Assembly: GCF_051535215.1 (NCBI RefSeq)
Contig: NZ_JBPPLY010000014.1
Coordinates: forward strand, 19,586-83,585
Origin: Nitrobacter sp051535215
GTDB lineage: Bacteria > Pseudomonadota > Alphaproteobacteria > Rhizobiales > Xanthobacteraceae
DNA length: 64,000 bases
Direction: 5' to 3'
Shown: positions 25,905 through 34,723 of the stretch, in pieces
How the letters are laid out: every line of letters begins with the position of its first letter
How positions within the stretch are numbered: the first letter of the stretch is position 1
The notes under the pieces: generated by a model
The model's input: only the letters and a program-made list of their open reading frames with translations
What the model was told of the DNA's origin: nothing
Database searches by the model: none
Made by a program: the position numbers and the translations under genes

Positions 25905-26915
25905 ATGCCAGAATCACCCGCGCGATCTTTGGCGCGAGCATCGGGCAGCGCATGGGAATTGGGGAAGATCGGAGCACGGGGAAGAACCGAATTGAGGCGC
26001 GCGGAATCATCTGGGGTCTACGGACGGGCGCTCCTGTGCGTCGCGTTTTTATGTTTCGCCTCGCCTGGCCTGGCGGCGCCGCTCGATAATCCGGCTTCAC
26101 CGGGCACCACGGTCGAAGCCCGAAAGCAGCCGATGCGATTCACCTGGATCGCCTGCGAGCCGCACTGTCGGGACTGGATCAGCGCGGTCGGCATCGTCAC
26201 TGCGGAAACCCCGAAAGCCTTCGAAGATTTCAGCGCCGGACGTGACATTGCCGGCATGACGGTCGTGCTGGACTCCGGCGGCGGTTCGGTCAACGACGCC
26301 ATCGCGTTGGGACGGCGCTGGCGTGACCTCGGCTTGCGCACGACGGTCGGGACCAGCGTGGTTGCCAAGACCGTCGCCGGCGATCGCGCCGCGGTGCTGC
26401 CGGACGCCTATTGCGAGTCCATGTGCGCGTTCATGTTGTTGTCAGGCAAAGCCCGCTATGTCCCTGATGGCGCGCATGTTCGTGTCCATCAGATCTGGAT
26501 GGGTGATCGCGCCGACGATGCCAGGGCCGCCAGCTACTCCGCCGACGATCTGATGATCGTGGAGCGCGATATCGGCCGCCTCGCCAAATACACCTTCGAT
26601 ATGGGGGGCGGCGGCGATCTGCTTTATCTCGCGCTCAGCATTCCTCCGTGGGAGAAACTCCACGAGTTGTCGGGAGCGGAATTGCGTTCGACCAATCTGG
26701 TGACGACGGACAACGTCGCGGATGTGTTGCCGGGCGGCGGGACCACGGATGCTCCCGTTGCTGGCCTCGTCACGAAACCGGTGCAGGATCGCTTTCCGGC
26801 AAGCGTTGCGAATACGGCTGCGGCTGGAACGATCGTCAGCAAACAGACCAAGACCGCCGAAGCAGTTCCGACCGGCGGTGTAGCGGTGGCAACTCCGCCG
26901 GCTCAGAATCCGTAA
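25905..26915 (+). CDS. COG3904-type periplasmic ClpP-like protein
   Basis: 336 residues from ATG 25905. The frame is open to 25692 but that part overlaps yidD on the other strand. After a basic stretch, GRALLCVAFLCFASPGLAA is a signal peptide. The mature protein resembles the ClpP/crotonase-fold family of predicted periplasmic proteins (COG3904). GMTVVLDSGGGSVNDAIALG is the glycine-rich strand-loop. DAYCESMCAFMLLSGKARY holds the candidate nucleophile Ser between two cysteines. RVHQIWMGDRADDARAA holds the candidate His. The C-terminus is a Thr/Pro-rich tail. Proteolysis is inferred, not shown. Confidence 0.78.
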   Translation: MPESPARSLARASGSAWELGKIGARGRTELRRAESSGVYGRALLCVAFLCFASPGLAAPLDNPASPGTTVEARKQPMRFTWIACEPHCRDWISAVGIVTAETPKAFEDFSAGRDIAGMTVVLDSGGGSVNDAIALGRRWRDLGLRTTVGTSVVAKTVAGDRAAVLPDAYCESMCAFMLLSGKARYVPDGAHVRVHQIWMGDRADDARAASYSADDLMIVERDIGRLAKYTFDMGGGGDLLYLALSIPPWEKLHELSGAELRSTNLVTTDNVADVLPGGGTTDAPVAGLVTKPVQDRFPASVANTAAAGTIVSKQTKTAEAVPTGGVAVATPPAQNP

Positions 26916-26972
26916 GAGTGTTCAGGTGGAACGGCTTGATCCGTTTCAGCTTCGCGGGGGAGCTACAGCGCT

Positions 26973-27056
26973 TTCGAGCGAAGCATGTCCTCGGGCATGA
27001 TCCGGGGATGGATATCGTTCGCGGGAAGAAAACGCGTCAAATCAAATCATAGAGCC
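26973..27056 (+). repeat. dispersed ~85-bp intergenic repeat, copy 2
   Basis: TTCGAGCGAAGCATGTCCTC, then GGCATGATCCGGGGATGGAT, TTCGCGGGAAGAAAACGCGT, and CAAATCAAATCATAGAGCC. The motif order is the same as in copies at 15981-16066 (reverse) and 60595-60675. It lies between the convergent COG3904-type gene and the IscU-like gene. Confidence 0.8.
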
Positions 27057-27070
27057 CGTTTCAGATTCTG

Positions 27071-27526
27071 TCAGAGTCGGGAAGGCTCCAACGCGGTCGA
27101 TTTGGCCTCGATCTGGCCGATGGCGTCGACCACGGCGTCAAACGTCAGCATGGTGGACGCGTGTCGCGCCTTGTAGTCGCGTACCGGTTCGAGCAGCGCG
27201 ATGTCGGCCCATTTGCCCTCTGGAGGCGCGCCGTTTTCCTTCAGCATTCTGCGCACGGTCTCGCGCAGTTCGCGTAACTCCGTGGCGGTCGATCCGACCA
27301 CATGGCGGGCCATGATCGAAGAGGAGGCCTGGCCGAGCGCACAGGCCTTCACGTCGTGGGCGAAGTCGGTGACGACGGGCCCGTCCATCTTGAGATCGAT
27401 CCTGACGGTGGATCCGCACAGCTTCGAGTGGGCCGTGGCGCTGGCGTCCGGCGCCGGAAGGCGGCCCAGGCGGGGAATATTGCCGGCCAGTTCGATGATG
27501 CTCTTGTTGTAAACGTCGTTCAGCAT
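27071..27526 (-). CDS. IscU/NifU-N-like iron-sulfur scaffold protein
   Basis: 151 residues. It begins LNDVYNKSIIELAGNIPRLG, the IscU/SufU start. Cys37 in HSKLCGSTVRIDL and Cys62 in DVKACALGQASSSIMARH match the first two cluster-ligand positions. The third cysteine position, near residue 122, reads DYKARHASTMLTF with His instead of Cys. It is therefore either a scaffold with a His ligand or a non-canonical member. The family delivers Fe-S clusters. It is divergent from folE (about 250 bp). Confidence 0.87.
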   Translation of the reverse strand: MLNDVYNKSIIELAGNIPRLGRLPAPDASATAHSKLCGSTVRIDLKMDGPVVTDFAHDVKACALGQASSSIMARHVVGSTATELRELRETVRRMLKENGAPPEGKWADIALLEPVRDYKARHASTMLTFDAVVDAIGQIEAKSTALEPSRL

Positions 27527-27774
27527 CAGATTCCAAAACTTTGAATTCGCTGAAGAGGAAGGCGATGCTCTTGGCGTCGGGAACCTCGGGGCCTATATAT
27601 GTATCTATTGCCGGGAAACGCAATCCGGCGATTTTCCGTCGCACCCGGATTGAAGTTGAATTCGGGCGTCGCAATGTTCAATATCAAGGGACTCAGGCGT
27701 CCGGTAGCCGCAACGCTGCCCCGTCTGCCCGGTGACACTCCGGTCTCAAGCGAGGCCGGTCGAACGGAGTAAAG

Positions 27775-28485
27775 ATGGACGCTTTGATCAAGCCGCTGCG
27801 CGGCGTCAAACCTGTTGAAGCCAAATCCAATAACGCCAAACCTGCCGGGTTCGCTCCCGCTGAACTGGATCCGTCCGAGTTTCTGGCGGCCGCCGCTCAG
27901 CCGGACCGGTCGCGGCCGTCGCGGCACGAGGCGGAGCACGCGGTCAGGACTCTCCTGTCCTATATCGGCGAGAATCCCAACCGGGAAGGGTTGCTCGATA
28001 CGCCGCGCCGTGTGGTTGAGGCCTATGACGAGATCTATCAGGGCTATCATCAGTGCCCGGCCGAGGTGCTGAACCGCACCTTTGGCGAGACCGCCGGCTA
28101 CGACGATTTCGTGCTGGTGCGTGACATCGCGTTCACCTCGCAATGCGAGCATCACATGATGCCGTTCTATGGCAAGGCGCATATCGCCTACACGCCGGTC
28201 GAGCGCGTGGTCGGGCTGTCCAAGCTCGCGCGCCTGACCGATATCTTCGCCCGGCGTCTCCAGACCCAGGAGCACATGACCGCGCAGATCGCCGCCGCTG
28301 TCGACGAGGTGCTCAAACCCCGCGGCGTCGCCGTGATGATCGAGGCGGAGCACACCTGCATGTCGGTGCGCGGTGTCGCCAAGCATGGTGCGATGACCTT
28401 CACCAGCCGCTTCACCGGTGTGTTCCGCGACAATCCGGCGGAGCAGGCGCGCTTCCTGTCGATGGTGCGAGGGAGCGGCCGCTAG
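27775..28485 (+). CDS. folE: GTP cyclohydrolase I
   Basis: Forms 7,8-dihydroneopterin triphosphate from GTP for folate and queuosine pathways. 236 residues, including about 45 unconserved N-terminal residues rich in Pro/Ala. The zinc ligands are Cys124 and His127 in TSQCEHHMMPF and Cys195 in EAEHTCMSVRG. GYHQCPAEVLN and VGLSKLARLTDIFARRLQTQ are standard. It is followed 94 bp later by hisI on the same strand. Confidence 0.97.
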   Translation: MDALIKPLRGVKPVEAKSNNAKPAGFAPAELDPSEFLAAAAQPDRSRPSRHEAEHAVRTLLSYIGENPNREGLLDTPRRVVEAYDEIYQGYHQCPAEVLNRTFGETAGYDDFVLVRDIAFTSQCEHHMMPFYGKAHIAYTPVERVVGLSKLARLTDIFARRLQTQEHMTAQIAAAVDEVLKPRGVAVMIEAEHTCMSVRGVAKHGAMTFTSRFTGVFRDNPAEQARFLSMVRGSGR

Positions 28486-28579
28486 AGATTTTCCCGCTTC
28501 TGACGACATCAGAAGCGGGCACTCCGCTTTGCGCCACATCGCGGCGTCCACCCTCGAGGGTTTTTCTGAGGGATTCCCT

Positions 28580-29020
28580 GTGTCTTCACCCGTATCTTCA
28601 TCTCAGGCCGGAATCGAGGAGGACCTCACGTTCCGGCCCCGCTTCGATGCGTCGGGCCTCGTCACATGCGTCGCGACCGATGCCACGACCGGCGACGTGC
28701 TGATGGTCGCGCACATGAACGAGGAGGCGCTGCGGCGGACCGTCGAGACCGGCGATGCCTGGTATTACAGCCGTTCGCGCAAAGCGTTATGGCGAAAGGG
28801 CGAGAGTTCGGGTCAGGTCCAGCGGGTGGTCGAGATGCGGACGGACTGCGATCAGGACGCCATCTGGATCAAGGTCGAGCAGCGCGGCGCCGCCTGCCAT
28901 ACCGGACGGCGCTCGTGCTTCTACCGGGCGGTGACAAAAGGCGAGAACGGCGAAGCGTGCGTGAGGTTTGTCGATGCCGACAGACTGTTCGATCCGGCCG
29001 AGGTCTATAAAAAGTCCTGA
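28580..29020 (+). CDS. hisI: phosphoribosyl-AMP cyclohydrolase
   Basis: Third step of histidine synthesis, opening the purine ring of PR-AMP. 146 residues from GTG 28580 (GAGGGA five bases upstream). LTFRPRFDASGLVTCVATDA, VLMVAHMNEEALRRTVETGD, WYYSRSRKALWRKGESSGQV, and the metal site MRTDCDQDAIWIKVEQ (Asp-x-Asp-x-Asp) with GAACHTGRRSCFYR supplying the zinc cysteines are all present. There is no fused HisE. The frame is open upstream into folE but without homology. Confidence 0.96.
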   Translation: MSSPVSSSQAGIEEDLTFRPRFDASGLVTCVATDATTGDVLMVAHMNEEALRRTVETGDAWYYSRSRKALWRKGESSGQVQRVVEMRTDCDQDAIWIKVEQRGAACHTGRRSCFYRAVTKGENGEACVRFVDADRLFDPAEVYKKS

Positions 29021-29191
29021 GCGCTTCCGCGCCACTGCTGCGCTGGGCCCGTTAAGACGCTGTTAACCATAATCTTCCACCTTGCTCCCAGGGAAAGCCG
29101 TGCGCTGCCGGTGGGAGTCGGCGTGGACGGCGAATTGCCGAGATCGCGTTGAAATGCGAGCGGTCGTTTCGCGGGGAGCGAGAGACCAACC

Positions 29192-30208
29192 ATGACCGTC
29201 GATGCCGCCAACGCCGCAGCCGATCCGTCGCGCGCCGGACTGACCGGCCTTTTCAGCGGGATCGCGACCGCCATCCGGAAGGCGGCCGATGTCACCGGGG
29301 CGAGCTTCGAATACCTTCTCGCAACCGCCAAGATGGAATCCAATTTCAACCCTCAAGCCGCCGCGCCCACCTCGTCAGCCAAGGGGCTTTTCCAGTTCAT
29401 CGAACAGACCTGGCTCGGCACGGTGAAAGAGGCGGGTCCCGCGCTCGGCTACAACGGCTATGCCGACGCCATCACCCGGTCCCCGTCAGGCAGCTATTCC
29501 GTCAGCGATCCCGCCACGCGCGCCGCCATCCTCAAGCTGCGGGACGATCCGGCCATCGCATCCGCCATGGCCGGCGTGCTGACGCAATCCAACAGCTTCA
29601 AGCTGACCGGCCTGATCGGCCGCCGGCCGACCGACAGCGAACTTTATATGGCGCATTTCATGGGCGTCGGCGGAGCCGCGAAGCTGATCGCGAACGCGGA
29701 GGACAATCCGCAAGCATCCGGCGCGCGGCTGTTTCCGAATGCCGCCGCAGCCAACCGCCCGATCTTCTTTGATCCCGACGGCCGCGCGCGCAGCGTGTCG
29801 GAAGTCTACGCCGATCTGGACCGGCGCTACGCCGTCGCGGCCAACTCGCCCGCAAGCCGTGCGGCGATGGCCTCACTCGGCGTCACTGCGCCGGTGGCGG
29901 TCGCGTCCGCGGCCCAGTTCTCGGCGTCGTCCGATAACGCGCTTTACCTGTCGCGTCTGCCCGACACGCGCGGCGTGACGCCAATTGCGGCATCATCGGC
30001 GGCGACCGCCTCCGCCGCGCCGAGCCAGCCGGTATTCCGCTCGCTGTTTCAGGTCGGCGAACGCACGCAGCCGGTCTCGCCGGCGGTTCAGGAATTGTGG
30101 GGCACGCGATCCGTCGCGACCGGCCCGGAGGCTCAGACGCCGTCCGGGTCCGATTCACGCCAGCCTTTCGATCTGTTCAGCGACCGCAGCGGCGCTTACA
30201 GCGGCTAG
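29192..30208 (+). CDS. lytic transglycosylase (SLT) domain protein
   Basis: 338 residues. The SLT fold is at residues 30-180: FEYLLATAKMESNFNPQAAA with catalytic Glu49-Ser50, then SSAKGLFQFIEQTWLGTVKE and YMAHFMGVGGAAKLI. These cleave the MurNAc-GlcNAc bond of peptidoglycan. No signal peptide is seen, which is also found in flagellar-type muramidases of this group exported by other routes. The C-terminal 140 residues are Ala/Ser-rich and unconserved. There is no flagellar gene nearby. Confidence 0.88.
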   Translation: MTVDAANAAADPSRAGLTGLFSGIATAIRKAADVTGASFEYLLATAKMESNFNPQAAAPTSSAKGLFQFIEQTWLGTVKEAGPALGYNGYADAITRSPSGSYSVSDPATRAAILKLRDDPAIASAMAGVLTQSNSFKLTGLIGRRPTDSELYMAHFMGVGGAAKLIANAEDNPQASGARLFPNAAAANRPIFFDPDGRARSVSEVYADLDRRYAVAANSPASRAAMASLGVTAPVAVASAAQFSASSDNALYLSRLPDTRGVTPIAASSAATASAAPSQPVFRSLFQVGERTQPVSPAVQELWGTRSVATGPEAQTPSGSDSRQPFDLFSDRSGAYSG

Positions 30209-30242
30209 AGCTTCGCTTCTCATTGAATTAAAAGCGAAGCTC
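30208..30242. terminator. hairpin directly after the lytic transglycosylase gene
   Basis: GAGCTTCGCTT ... AAGCGAAGCTC, an 11-bp perfect stem with a 13-base loop, starting on the last base of the stop codon. Only a weak T-run follows (ATTATTGTTTT), so it may be a terminator or an RNA-stability element. It adjoins a diverged repeat copy. Confidence 0.5.
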
Positions 30243-30298
30243 CAGATTATTGTTTTAATGCGTTTTCTTCACGCGAACCGGTATCCGCTTCGCTCGGA
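30239..30298 (-). repeat. possible diverged copy of the ~85-bp intergenic repeat
   Basis: On the minus strand: CGAGCGAAGCGGATACCGGT, TCGCGTGAAGAAAACGCATT, AAAACAATAATCTGGAGC. It keeps the first motif (GAGCGAAGC) and last motif (TCTGGAGC versus TCATGGAGCC) and the AAGAAAACGC block, but lacks the TCCTCGG palindrome. The surrounding 30209-30546 contains no supported gene. Confidence 0.45.
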
Positions 30299-30546
30299 AC
30301 GCTTACAGGCTTCCCGCTCCGGCGAAACGCGCTCATTCATCGCTCATTGCGATTTTGCGACAAACTCCGGCCGTCTGTTCGTAAAGCGAGACCATCCGCT
30401 CGCGCCTTCCGACGCATTCCGCGTTAACGAAACGTCAACGAAGGCAAACCGTTATGGTGAACCCTTTGTTAAGCGTCATGGTTTATTTTCTATGACAGTG
30501 GCATCGGATCACGATGTCGTCTCAAGTTGTGTAAGCCGGAAAGACC

Positions 30547-32145
30547 ATGATCGTTCGGCAATTCATCAGTTGGGTGCGCACCGCTCCCGCAGGCGAGCGG
30601 GCGGAAGCGACACGAGCGCTGGCTCGCGCCTGGCTCATCTCCGATCTCTCCGATGACGATCGCGCGGCCGCCGAGGGCGCGCTCCTGATGCAACTCGACG
30701 ACTCCTCGCCGCTGGTTCGCCAGGCGATGGCGGAGGTCTTCGCGCGCAGCGCGATCGCGCCCGCAGCCATCGTCCGGGCGCTTTCGGTCGATCAACCTTC
30801 GGTTTCCATCCCGGTTCTCGAACATTCGCCGCTCCTGATCGATGCGGATCTGGTCGACATCGTCGCGACAGGCAACAACGACGTGCAGTGCGCCGTCGCC
30901 CGCCGTGCCCGCATTCCGGTGTCGGTCTGCGCGGCCATCGCCGAGGTGGGCTCGGCGGCGGCGGCCCTTGAGCTGATCAAGAATCCGGGCGCCAATATCG
31001 CGCCGATGTCATGGGACCGCATCGTCGAACGGCACGGCCACCACGCTGCCATCCGGGAATCGATGCTGGCGCTCGACGATCTGCCAGCGGCGACGCGGTT
31101 CGCGCTGATCGGAAAGCTGTCGGATACGCTGGCGCAGTTCGTCGTCGCGAAGAACTGGCTCAGTGCCGATCGTGCCGGTCGCGCTGTTGGCGACGCGCGC
31201 GATCGTTCCGTCGTCAATCTCGCAGCTCAAGCGCGAGACGACGATATGCGCGGTCTGGTCGCGCACCTTCGCGCCACCGGGCAACTCAACGCCGGGTTGA
31301 TCCTGCGCGCGCTGCTGTCGGGCAATCACGATCTGTTCGACCATGCGCTGGTGGAATTATCGGGCCTGCCATTGAACCGCGTCGTCGCATTGGTTCACGA
31401 TCGCGGCGCCGCGAGCCTTCCTGCGCTGCTGACGCGGGCAGGGCTGCCGGGATCCACGTTCCCCGCGTTTCGCGCCGCGCTTGAAGCGCGCGACGAGATC
31501 GGCTTCGTCGGAACGGTCGATGGCGCGACGCGATTGCGCCGCCGCATGGTGGAGCGCGTTCTGACGATGTGCGAAACCGCGCCGACTGAGGTTTCGGAGC
31601 CTCTGCTGATTTTGCTGCGGCGTTTCGCGACGGAATCGGCCCGAGAGGAAGCGCGTGTGTTCTGCGACGAGCTGGTTGCGGAACGAGCCGCGGAGCGTAC
31701 GTTTGCGGAGGCTCCGGTTTGCGAGCCACCGTTATCCGAACCCGAATGGTATGAGTCGGATTTCCGCGAAGAATATCGCGAACCTGTGTCTGACAGGCCG
31801 CGCTTCTTCGATCGCTTCAGGTTCAAAGTTCGGGTCGATGATCGCCAGCCGGATGAAGCCGTGTTTGACGATGCGGAATCTTGCGAAGCGGAGCCTTGGG
31901 AAGCGCAGCCTTGGGAAGCGCAGCCTTGGGAAACGCAGTCCTGGGAAACGGAGCCTTGCGAAGCTGAGCCTTATGAAGCCGAACCTTGTGCGGTTGTGTC
32001 TTATGAACCTGAGCGCATCGAACCGAGGTTTGACGAGTCGGCGCTTTGCGAATCCGCTTTCGGTAAGCCGAGCCTTGACGAATCCAGAGATCCGCCGCGA
32101 CCGTATCGCGAACCGCTGCTTAGCGATCTGCTCGCGGCTGCGTAA
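30547..32145 (+). CDS. DUF2336 domain protein with repeat-rich acidic C-terminus
   Basis: 532 residues. The first 370 are helical, HEAT-like DUF2336 sequence: MIVRQFISWVRTAPAGERAE, LLMQLDDSSPLVRQAMAEVF, NNDVQCAVARRARIPVSVCA, ALLSGNHDLFDHALVELSGL. This family is widespread in alphaproteobacteria and of unknown function. Residues 400-532 are quite different: Glu/Pro/Trp/Cys-rich, with seven pentapeptides of the form (C/W/Y)-E-(A/T)-(E/Q)-(P/S) at 446-480 encoded by a 15-bp tandem repeat. There is no signal peptide. The gene is isolated, with more than 300 bp upstream. Confidence 0.85.
   Translation: MIVRQFISWVRTAPAGERAEATRALARAWLISDLSDDDRAAAEGALLMQLDDSSPLVRQAMAEVFARSAIAPAAIVRALSVDQPSVSIPVLEHSPLLIDADLVDIVATGNNDVQCAVARRARIPVSVCAAIAEVGSAAAALELIKNPGANIAPMSWDRIVERHGHHAAIRESMLALDDLPAATRFALIGKLSDTLAQFVVAKNWLSADRAGRAVGDARDRSVVNLAAQARDDDMRGLVAHLRATGQLNAGLILRALLSGNHDLFDHALVELSGLPLNRVVALVHDRGAASLPALLTRAGLPGSTFPAFRAALEARDEIGFVGTVDGATRLRRRMVERVLTMCETAPTEVSEPLLILLRRFATESAREEARVFCDELVAERAAERTFAEAPVCEPPLSEPEWYESDFREEYREPVSDRPRFFDRFRFKVRVDDRQPDEAVFDDAESCEAEPWEAQPWEAQPWETQSWETEPCEAEPYEAEPCAVVSYEPERIEPRFDESALCESAFGKPSLDESRDPPRPYREPLLSDLLAAA
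31882..31986 (+). repeat. 15-bp in-frame tandem repeat, seven units
   Basis: Units of the type TGGGAAGCGCAGCCT, encoding CEAEP, WEAQP, WEAQP, WETQS, WETEP, CEAEP, YEAEP. The second and third units are identical. The unit length is a multiple of three, so copy-number change keeps the frame. Confidence 0.9.
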
Positions 32146-32227
32146 CTGTACGACATCCTCGTCGTCCTTTGGACGCAGGATCCGCCTCGCGGATTCGGCG
32201 GCACGAAACCAGGGATGACTTGGCGTT

Positions 32228-32311
32228 TTCGCGCGAAGCATCTCCGCGGGCTTGACCGGAGGATGAAATCCGGTTCGTGTGAAGACACGCGTGAAATCAA
32301 GAAAGCAGAGT
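32228..32311 (+). repeat. dispersed ~85-bp intergenic repeat, copy 3 (diverged)
   Basis: TTCGCGCGAAGCATCTCCGC, GGGCTTGACCGGAGGATGAA, CGGTTCGTGTGAAGACACGC, GTGAAATCAAGAAAGCAGAG. It has the same motif order as the other copies with more substitutions. It lies between the convergent DUF2336 and Hpt genes. Confidence 0.7.
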
Positions 32312-32395
32312 CTTTCATCGTTCCGTGAAACGGGGAAAGACCCGACCAGCGAATTTTGCGAATTGGATTCCCGAGTTCGCAGGGACGACTCGATG

Positions 32396-32974
32396 CTATT
32401 CCACCGGCGCGAGGCTTGGCGCGAGGATGGCTTCGAGGTGCTCGGGCCGGTCGCGGTTGACGGCGGCGAGATACTCGTCGGCGACGAGGCGAAGTTTGCG
32501 ATTGATTTCTTTAGCCATGGCCTCGGTGCCCGGGCTCGTATGCTCGCGCACGATCGCCTGGATCGCGTTGATGTGATAGGCGATCAGTTCCGCAGGCACG
32601 CGCTCGAGGGCCGGCGAATGTTCGATGATGCGGCAGAGGCTTTCGGCGCCGGCTGCGGCGAAGGGATAGCCGAAAGTCGCGGCGTCGCCCTTGATGTCGT
32701 GCGCTGCGCGAAACAGTTCGTCGCGCGCGGCCGGGGTAAATCCGTCCTTGACGATAGCCGCGTGGGCGGCGGCAAGACGGTCCCGCTCGATTGCCATCCA
32801 GGTTGAGAATTCGTTGGACAATCCCGCCAGCGCCTTCTCCGCGCGTGCGACCGGATCCTCGAAAGTTTTCTCGTCGACAAGACGCACCACTTTGCGCAGC
32901 CGATTGGGCGGCGTGATGACGTGATGGTCGGCGAATGCCTCGACCTTCAGCTCTGGAGAATCTTCCTTCTGCAT
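32396..32974 (-). CDS. Hpt phosphotransfer domain protein
   Basis: 192 residues from ATG 32974. The core of an Hpt domain is AARDELFRAAHDIKGDAATF, with the phospho-accepting His92 in HDIKGDA, followed by GYPFAAAGAESLCRIIEHSP. The N-terminal 80 residues and C-terminal helix (EINRKLRLVADEYLAAVNRD) are less conserved. It relays phosphate between a hybrid kinase and a receiver. It starts just after the response-regulator gene ends (11 bp), so the pair is probably one operon and one relay. No histidine kinase is in the window. Confidence 0.9.
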   Translation of the reverse strand: MQKEDSPELKVEAFADHHVITPPNRLRKVVRLVDEKTFEDPVARAEKALAGLSNEFSTWMAIERDRLAAAHAAIVKDGFTPAARDELFRAAHDIKGDAATFGYPFAAAGAESLCRIIEHSPALERVPAELIAYHINAIQAIVREHTSPGTEAMAKEINRKLRLVADEYLAAVNRDRPEHLEAILAPSLAPVE

Positions 32975-32985
32975 GGCGCGGCTCG

Positions 32986-33531
32986 TCAACCCGGGGTCCG
33001 GGCTTTATCCAGAAGCGATGGATGCGGAATGACTTCCGGCTCCTTGGTGCCGCGGCGCTCCGGGCCGATATAGGCATTGCTGGTGTTGCGCCGGCGGTCG
33101 GGACCGAAATAATTCTTGGTCTTGATGAAAGGCCGCGGCGAGACCACGACGTTGAGGATCCGCTGATAGAGCCCCTTGGCCGAAATCGGCTTCGCCAGAA
33201 ATTCGGTAACGCCCGCATCGCGCGCAACGGTGACGCGCCGCTTCTCCGAATGGCCGGTCAGCATAATGATCGGCGCGAACGGATTTCCTTTCGATTCCGG
33301 CTGACGGATCATCTGCGCAAGCTCGATGCCGTCAAAGATCGGCATCGCCCAGTCGGTGATGACGATATCGGGAACGTAATGGGTATACATTTCGAGCGCG
33401 GTGGCGCCGTCTTCGGCCTCGTAGACTTCGCGTGCGCCGAATGAATGCAGCAGGGTGCGCAGGATGCGGCGCATGTGCGCATTGTCGTCGCAGACGAGAA
33501 ATCGCAGCTTGTTGAAATCGATGCCGTACAT
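32986..33531 (-). CDS. single-domain response regulator with basic C-terminal tail
   Basis: 181 residues from ATG 33531. The receiver domain is complete: acidic pair Asp15/Asp16 in FLVCDDNAHMRRIL, phosphoacceptor Asp60 in DIVITDWAMPIFDG, Thr92 in IIMLTGHSEKRR, and Lys114 in EFLAKPISAKG. No DNA-binding domain follows. Instead there is a tail with two FGPDRRR/IGPERRG motifs (KTKNYFGPDRRRNT, NAYIGPERRGTKEP), known from alphaproteobacterial CheY-like proteins. It is followed 11 bp later by the Hpt gene. ATG 33561 is an alternative start. Confidence 0.93.
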   Translation of the reverse strand: MYGIDFNKLRFLVCDDNAHMRRILRTLLHSFGAREVYEAEDGATALEMYTHYVPDIVITDWAMPIFDGIELAQMIRQPESKGNPFAPIIMLTGHSEKRRVTVARDAGVTEFLAKPISAKGLYQRILNVVVSPRPFIKTKNYFGPDRRRNTSNAYIGPERRGTKEPEVIPHPSLLDKARTPG

Positions 33532-33627
33532 GGTGGGATGCGGACCCGGTATACCCACCATTAACTATATGCCGACGCCGTTAACGAATGGTTGCCGGCT
33601 TTGTCCGGTCGGGGCAGGAACGGCGCG

Positions 33628-34407
33628 TCAGTAGCCGAACTGCTCGCGCAGGATTCGTTCCTCCAGGCTGTGGCCGGGGTCGAACAGCATGCGCATCGCA
33701 ATCGTCTTGTCGGACAGGATCTCGACGCGGCGGACGTTGCGGGCTTCGTCGTGGTCGGCGACGGCGGCCACGGGGCGTTTTTCCTCTTCGAGCACCTCGA
33801 TCGCCACGACCGCGGTGTCCGGCAGCAGCGCGCCGCGCCAGCGCCGCGGGCGGAAGGGGCTGATCGGGGTCAGCGCCAGCAACGCAGCGTTGATCGGCAG
33901 GATCGGCCCCTGCGCCGACAGGTTGTAGGCGGTGGAGCCTGCCGGTGTCGCGACCATGACGCCATCGGCGATGAGTTCGGCCATGCGCTCGCGCTCATCG
34001 ATCAGGATGCGCAGCCGCGCGGCCTGATGGGCCTGACGAAACAGCGACACTTCGTTGATGGCGTGATGGATGTGAACGGCACCGTGGACATCGGTCGCGC
34101 GCATCAGGAGCGGGTGGATCACGGTGTCGGTCGCGGCAGCGAGGCGGGCGTGCAGATCCTGCCGGCTGTATTCGTTCATCAGAAATCCGACGGTGCCCCG
34201 GTGCATGCCGTAGATCGGCTTGCCCGATCGCATGTTCCGATGCAGCGTTTGCAGCATCAACCCGTCGCCGCCGAGCGCAACCAGCACATCGGCGTCTGCG
34301 GGATCGTGATTGCCGTAAATCGCGACCAGTTCGGTCAGCGCCTGCTGGGCTTCGGGGCTGGCGCCCGCGACAAAGGCGATCCGGTCGTACGGTGGGGATG
34401 AGATCAT
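33628..34407 (-). CDS. nadK: NAD kinase
   Basis: Phosphorylates NAD to NADP in the cytoplasm. 259 residues from ATG 34407. The ATP/NAD-kinase GGDG motif is at residues 46-49 in VLVALGGDGLMLQTLH. GTVGFLMNEYS and VMVATPAGSTAYNLSAQGPI are the conserved second and third motifs. The length is right for the family. It is not in an evident operon. Confidence 0.96.
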   Translation of the reverse strand: MISSPPYDRIAFVAGASPEAQQALTELVAIYGNHDPADADVLVALGGDGLMLQTLHRNMRSGKPIYGMHRGTVGFLMNEYSRQDLHARLAAATDTVIHPLLMRATDVHGAVHIHHAINEVSLFRQAHQAARLRILIDERERMAELIADGVMVATPAGSTAYNLSAQGPILPINAALLALTPISPFRPRRWRGALLPDTAVVAIEVLEEEKRPVAAVADHDEARNVRRVEILSDKTIAMRMLFDPGHSLEERILREQFGY

Positions 34408-34723
34408 GATGTTTCGAAGGCTGAGTGTCGTATCCGGCCACGCCGGTTGTCGAGGCCGCACTTAATCGCGCTTTGAGGTCGCGTGTCGAGGCCCGGGTCT
34501 GCCCATGGTTAGCGAAAGGGCAGGGCTCGGCCGGTCGCGTGTTCTCTTAGGGCAGATGACATGCATTCCGTCGCAAAATGAGCAAACGTTCATCAAGGTG
34601 AACAAAGACCCCCGCCGCGCTTCAGCCCGCGTTCAGTGGCGCGGTCTCATGGTGGTCCCTGATCGAAGAGCCCGGCCATCCGGACGGCGACCTCGGCGAT
34701 CCACGCTTCAAGGAGACCAGTCC
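34408..34723. other. intergenic region, no gene supported
   Basis: 316 bp between divergent nadK and the His-rich peptide gene. I see no repeat or RNA. Promoters for both genes must lie here. Confidence 0.4.

Noticed and set aside
31882..31986. CRISPR-like array
   Set aside because: The 15-bp units are contiguous without spacers and encode an in-frame peptide repeat.
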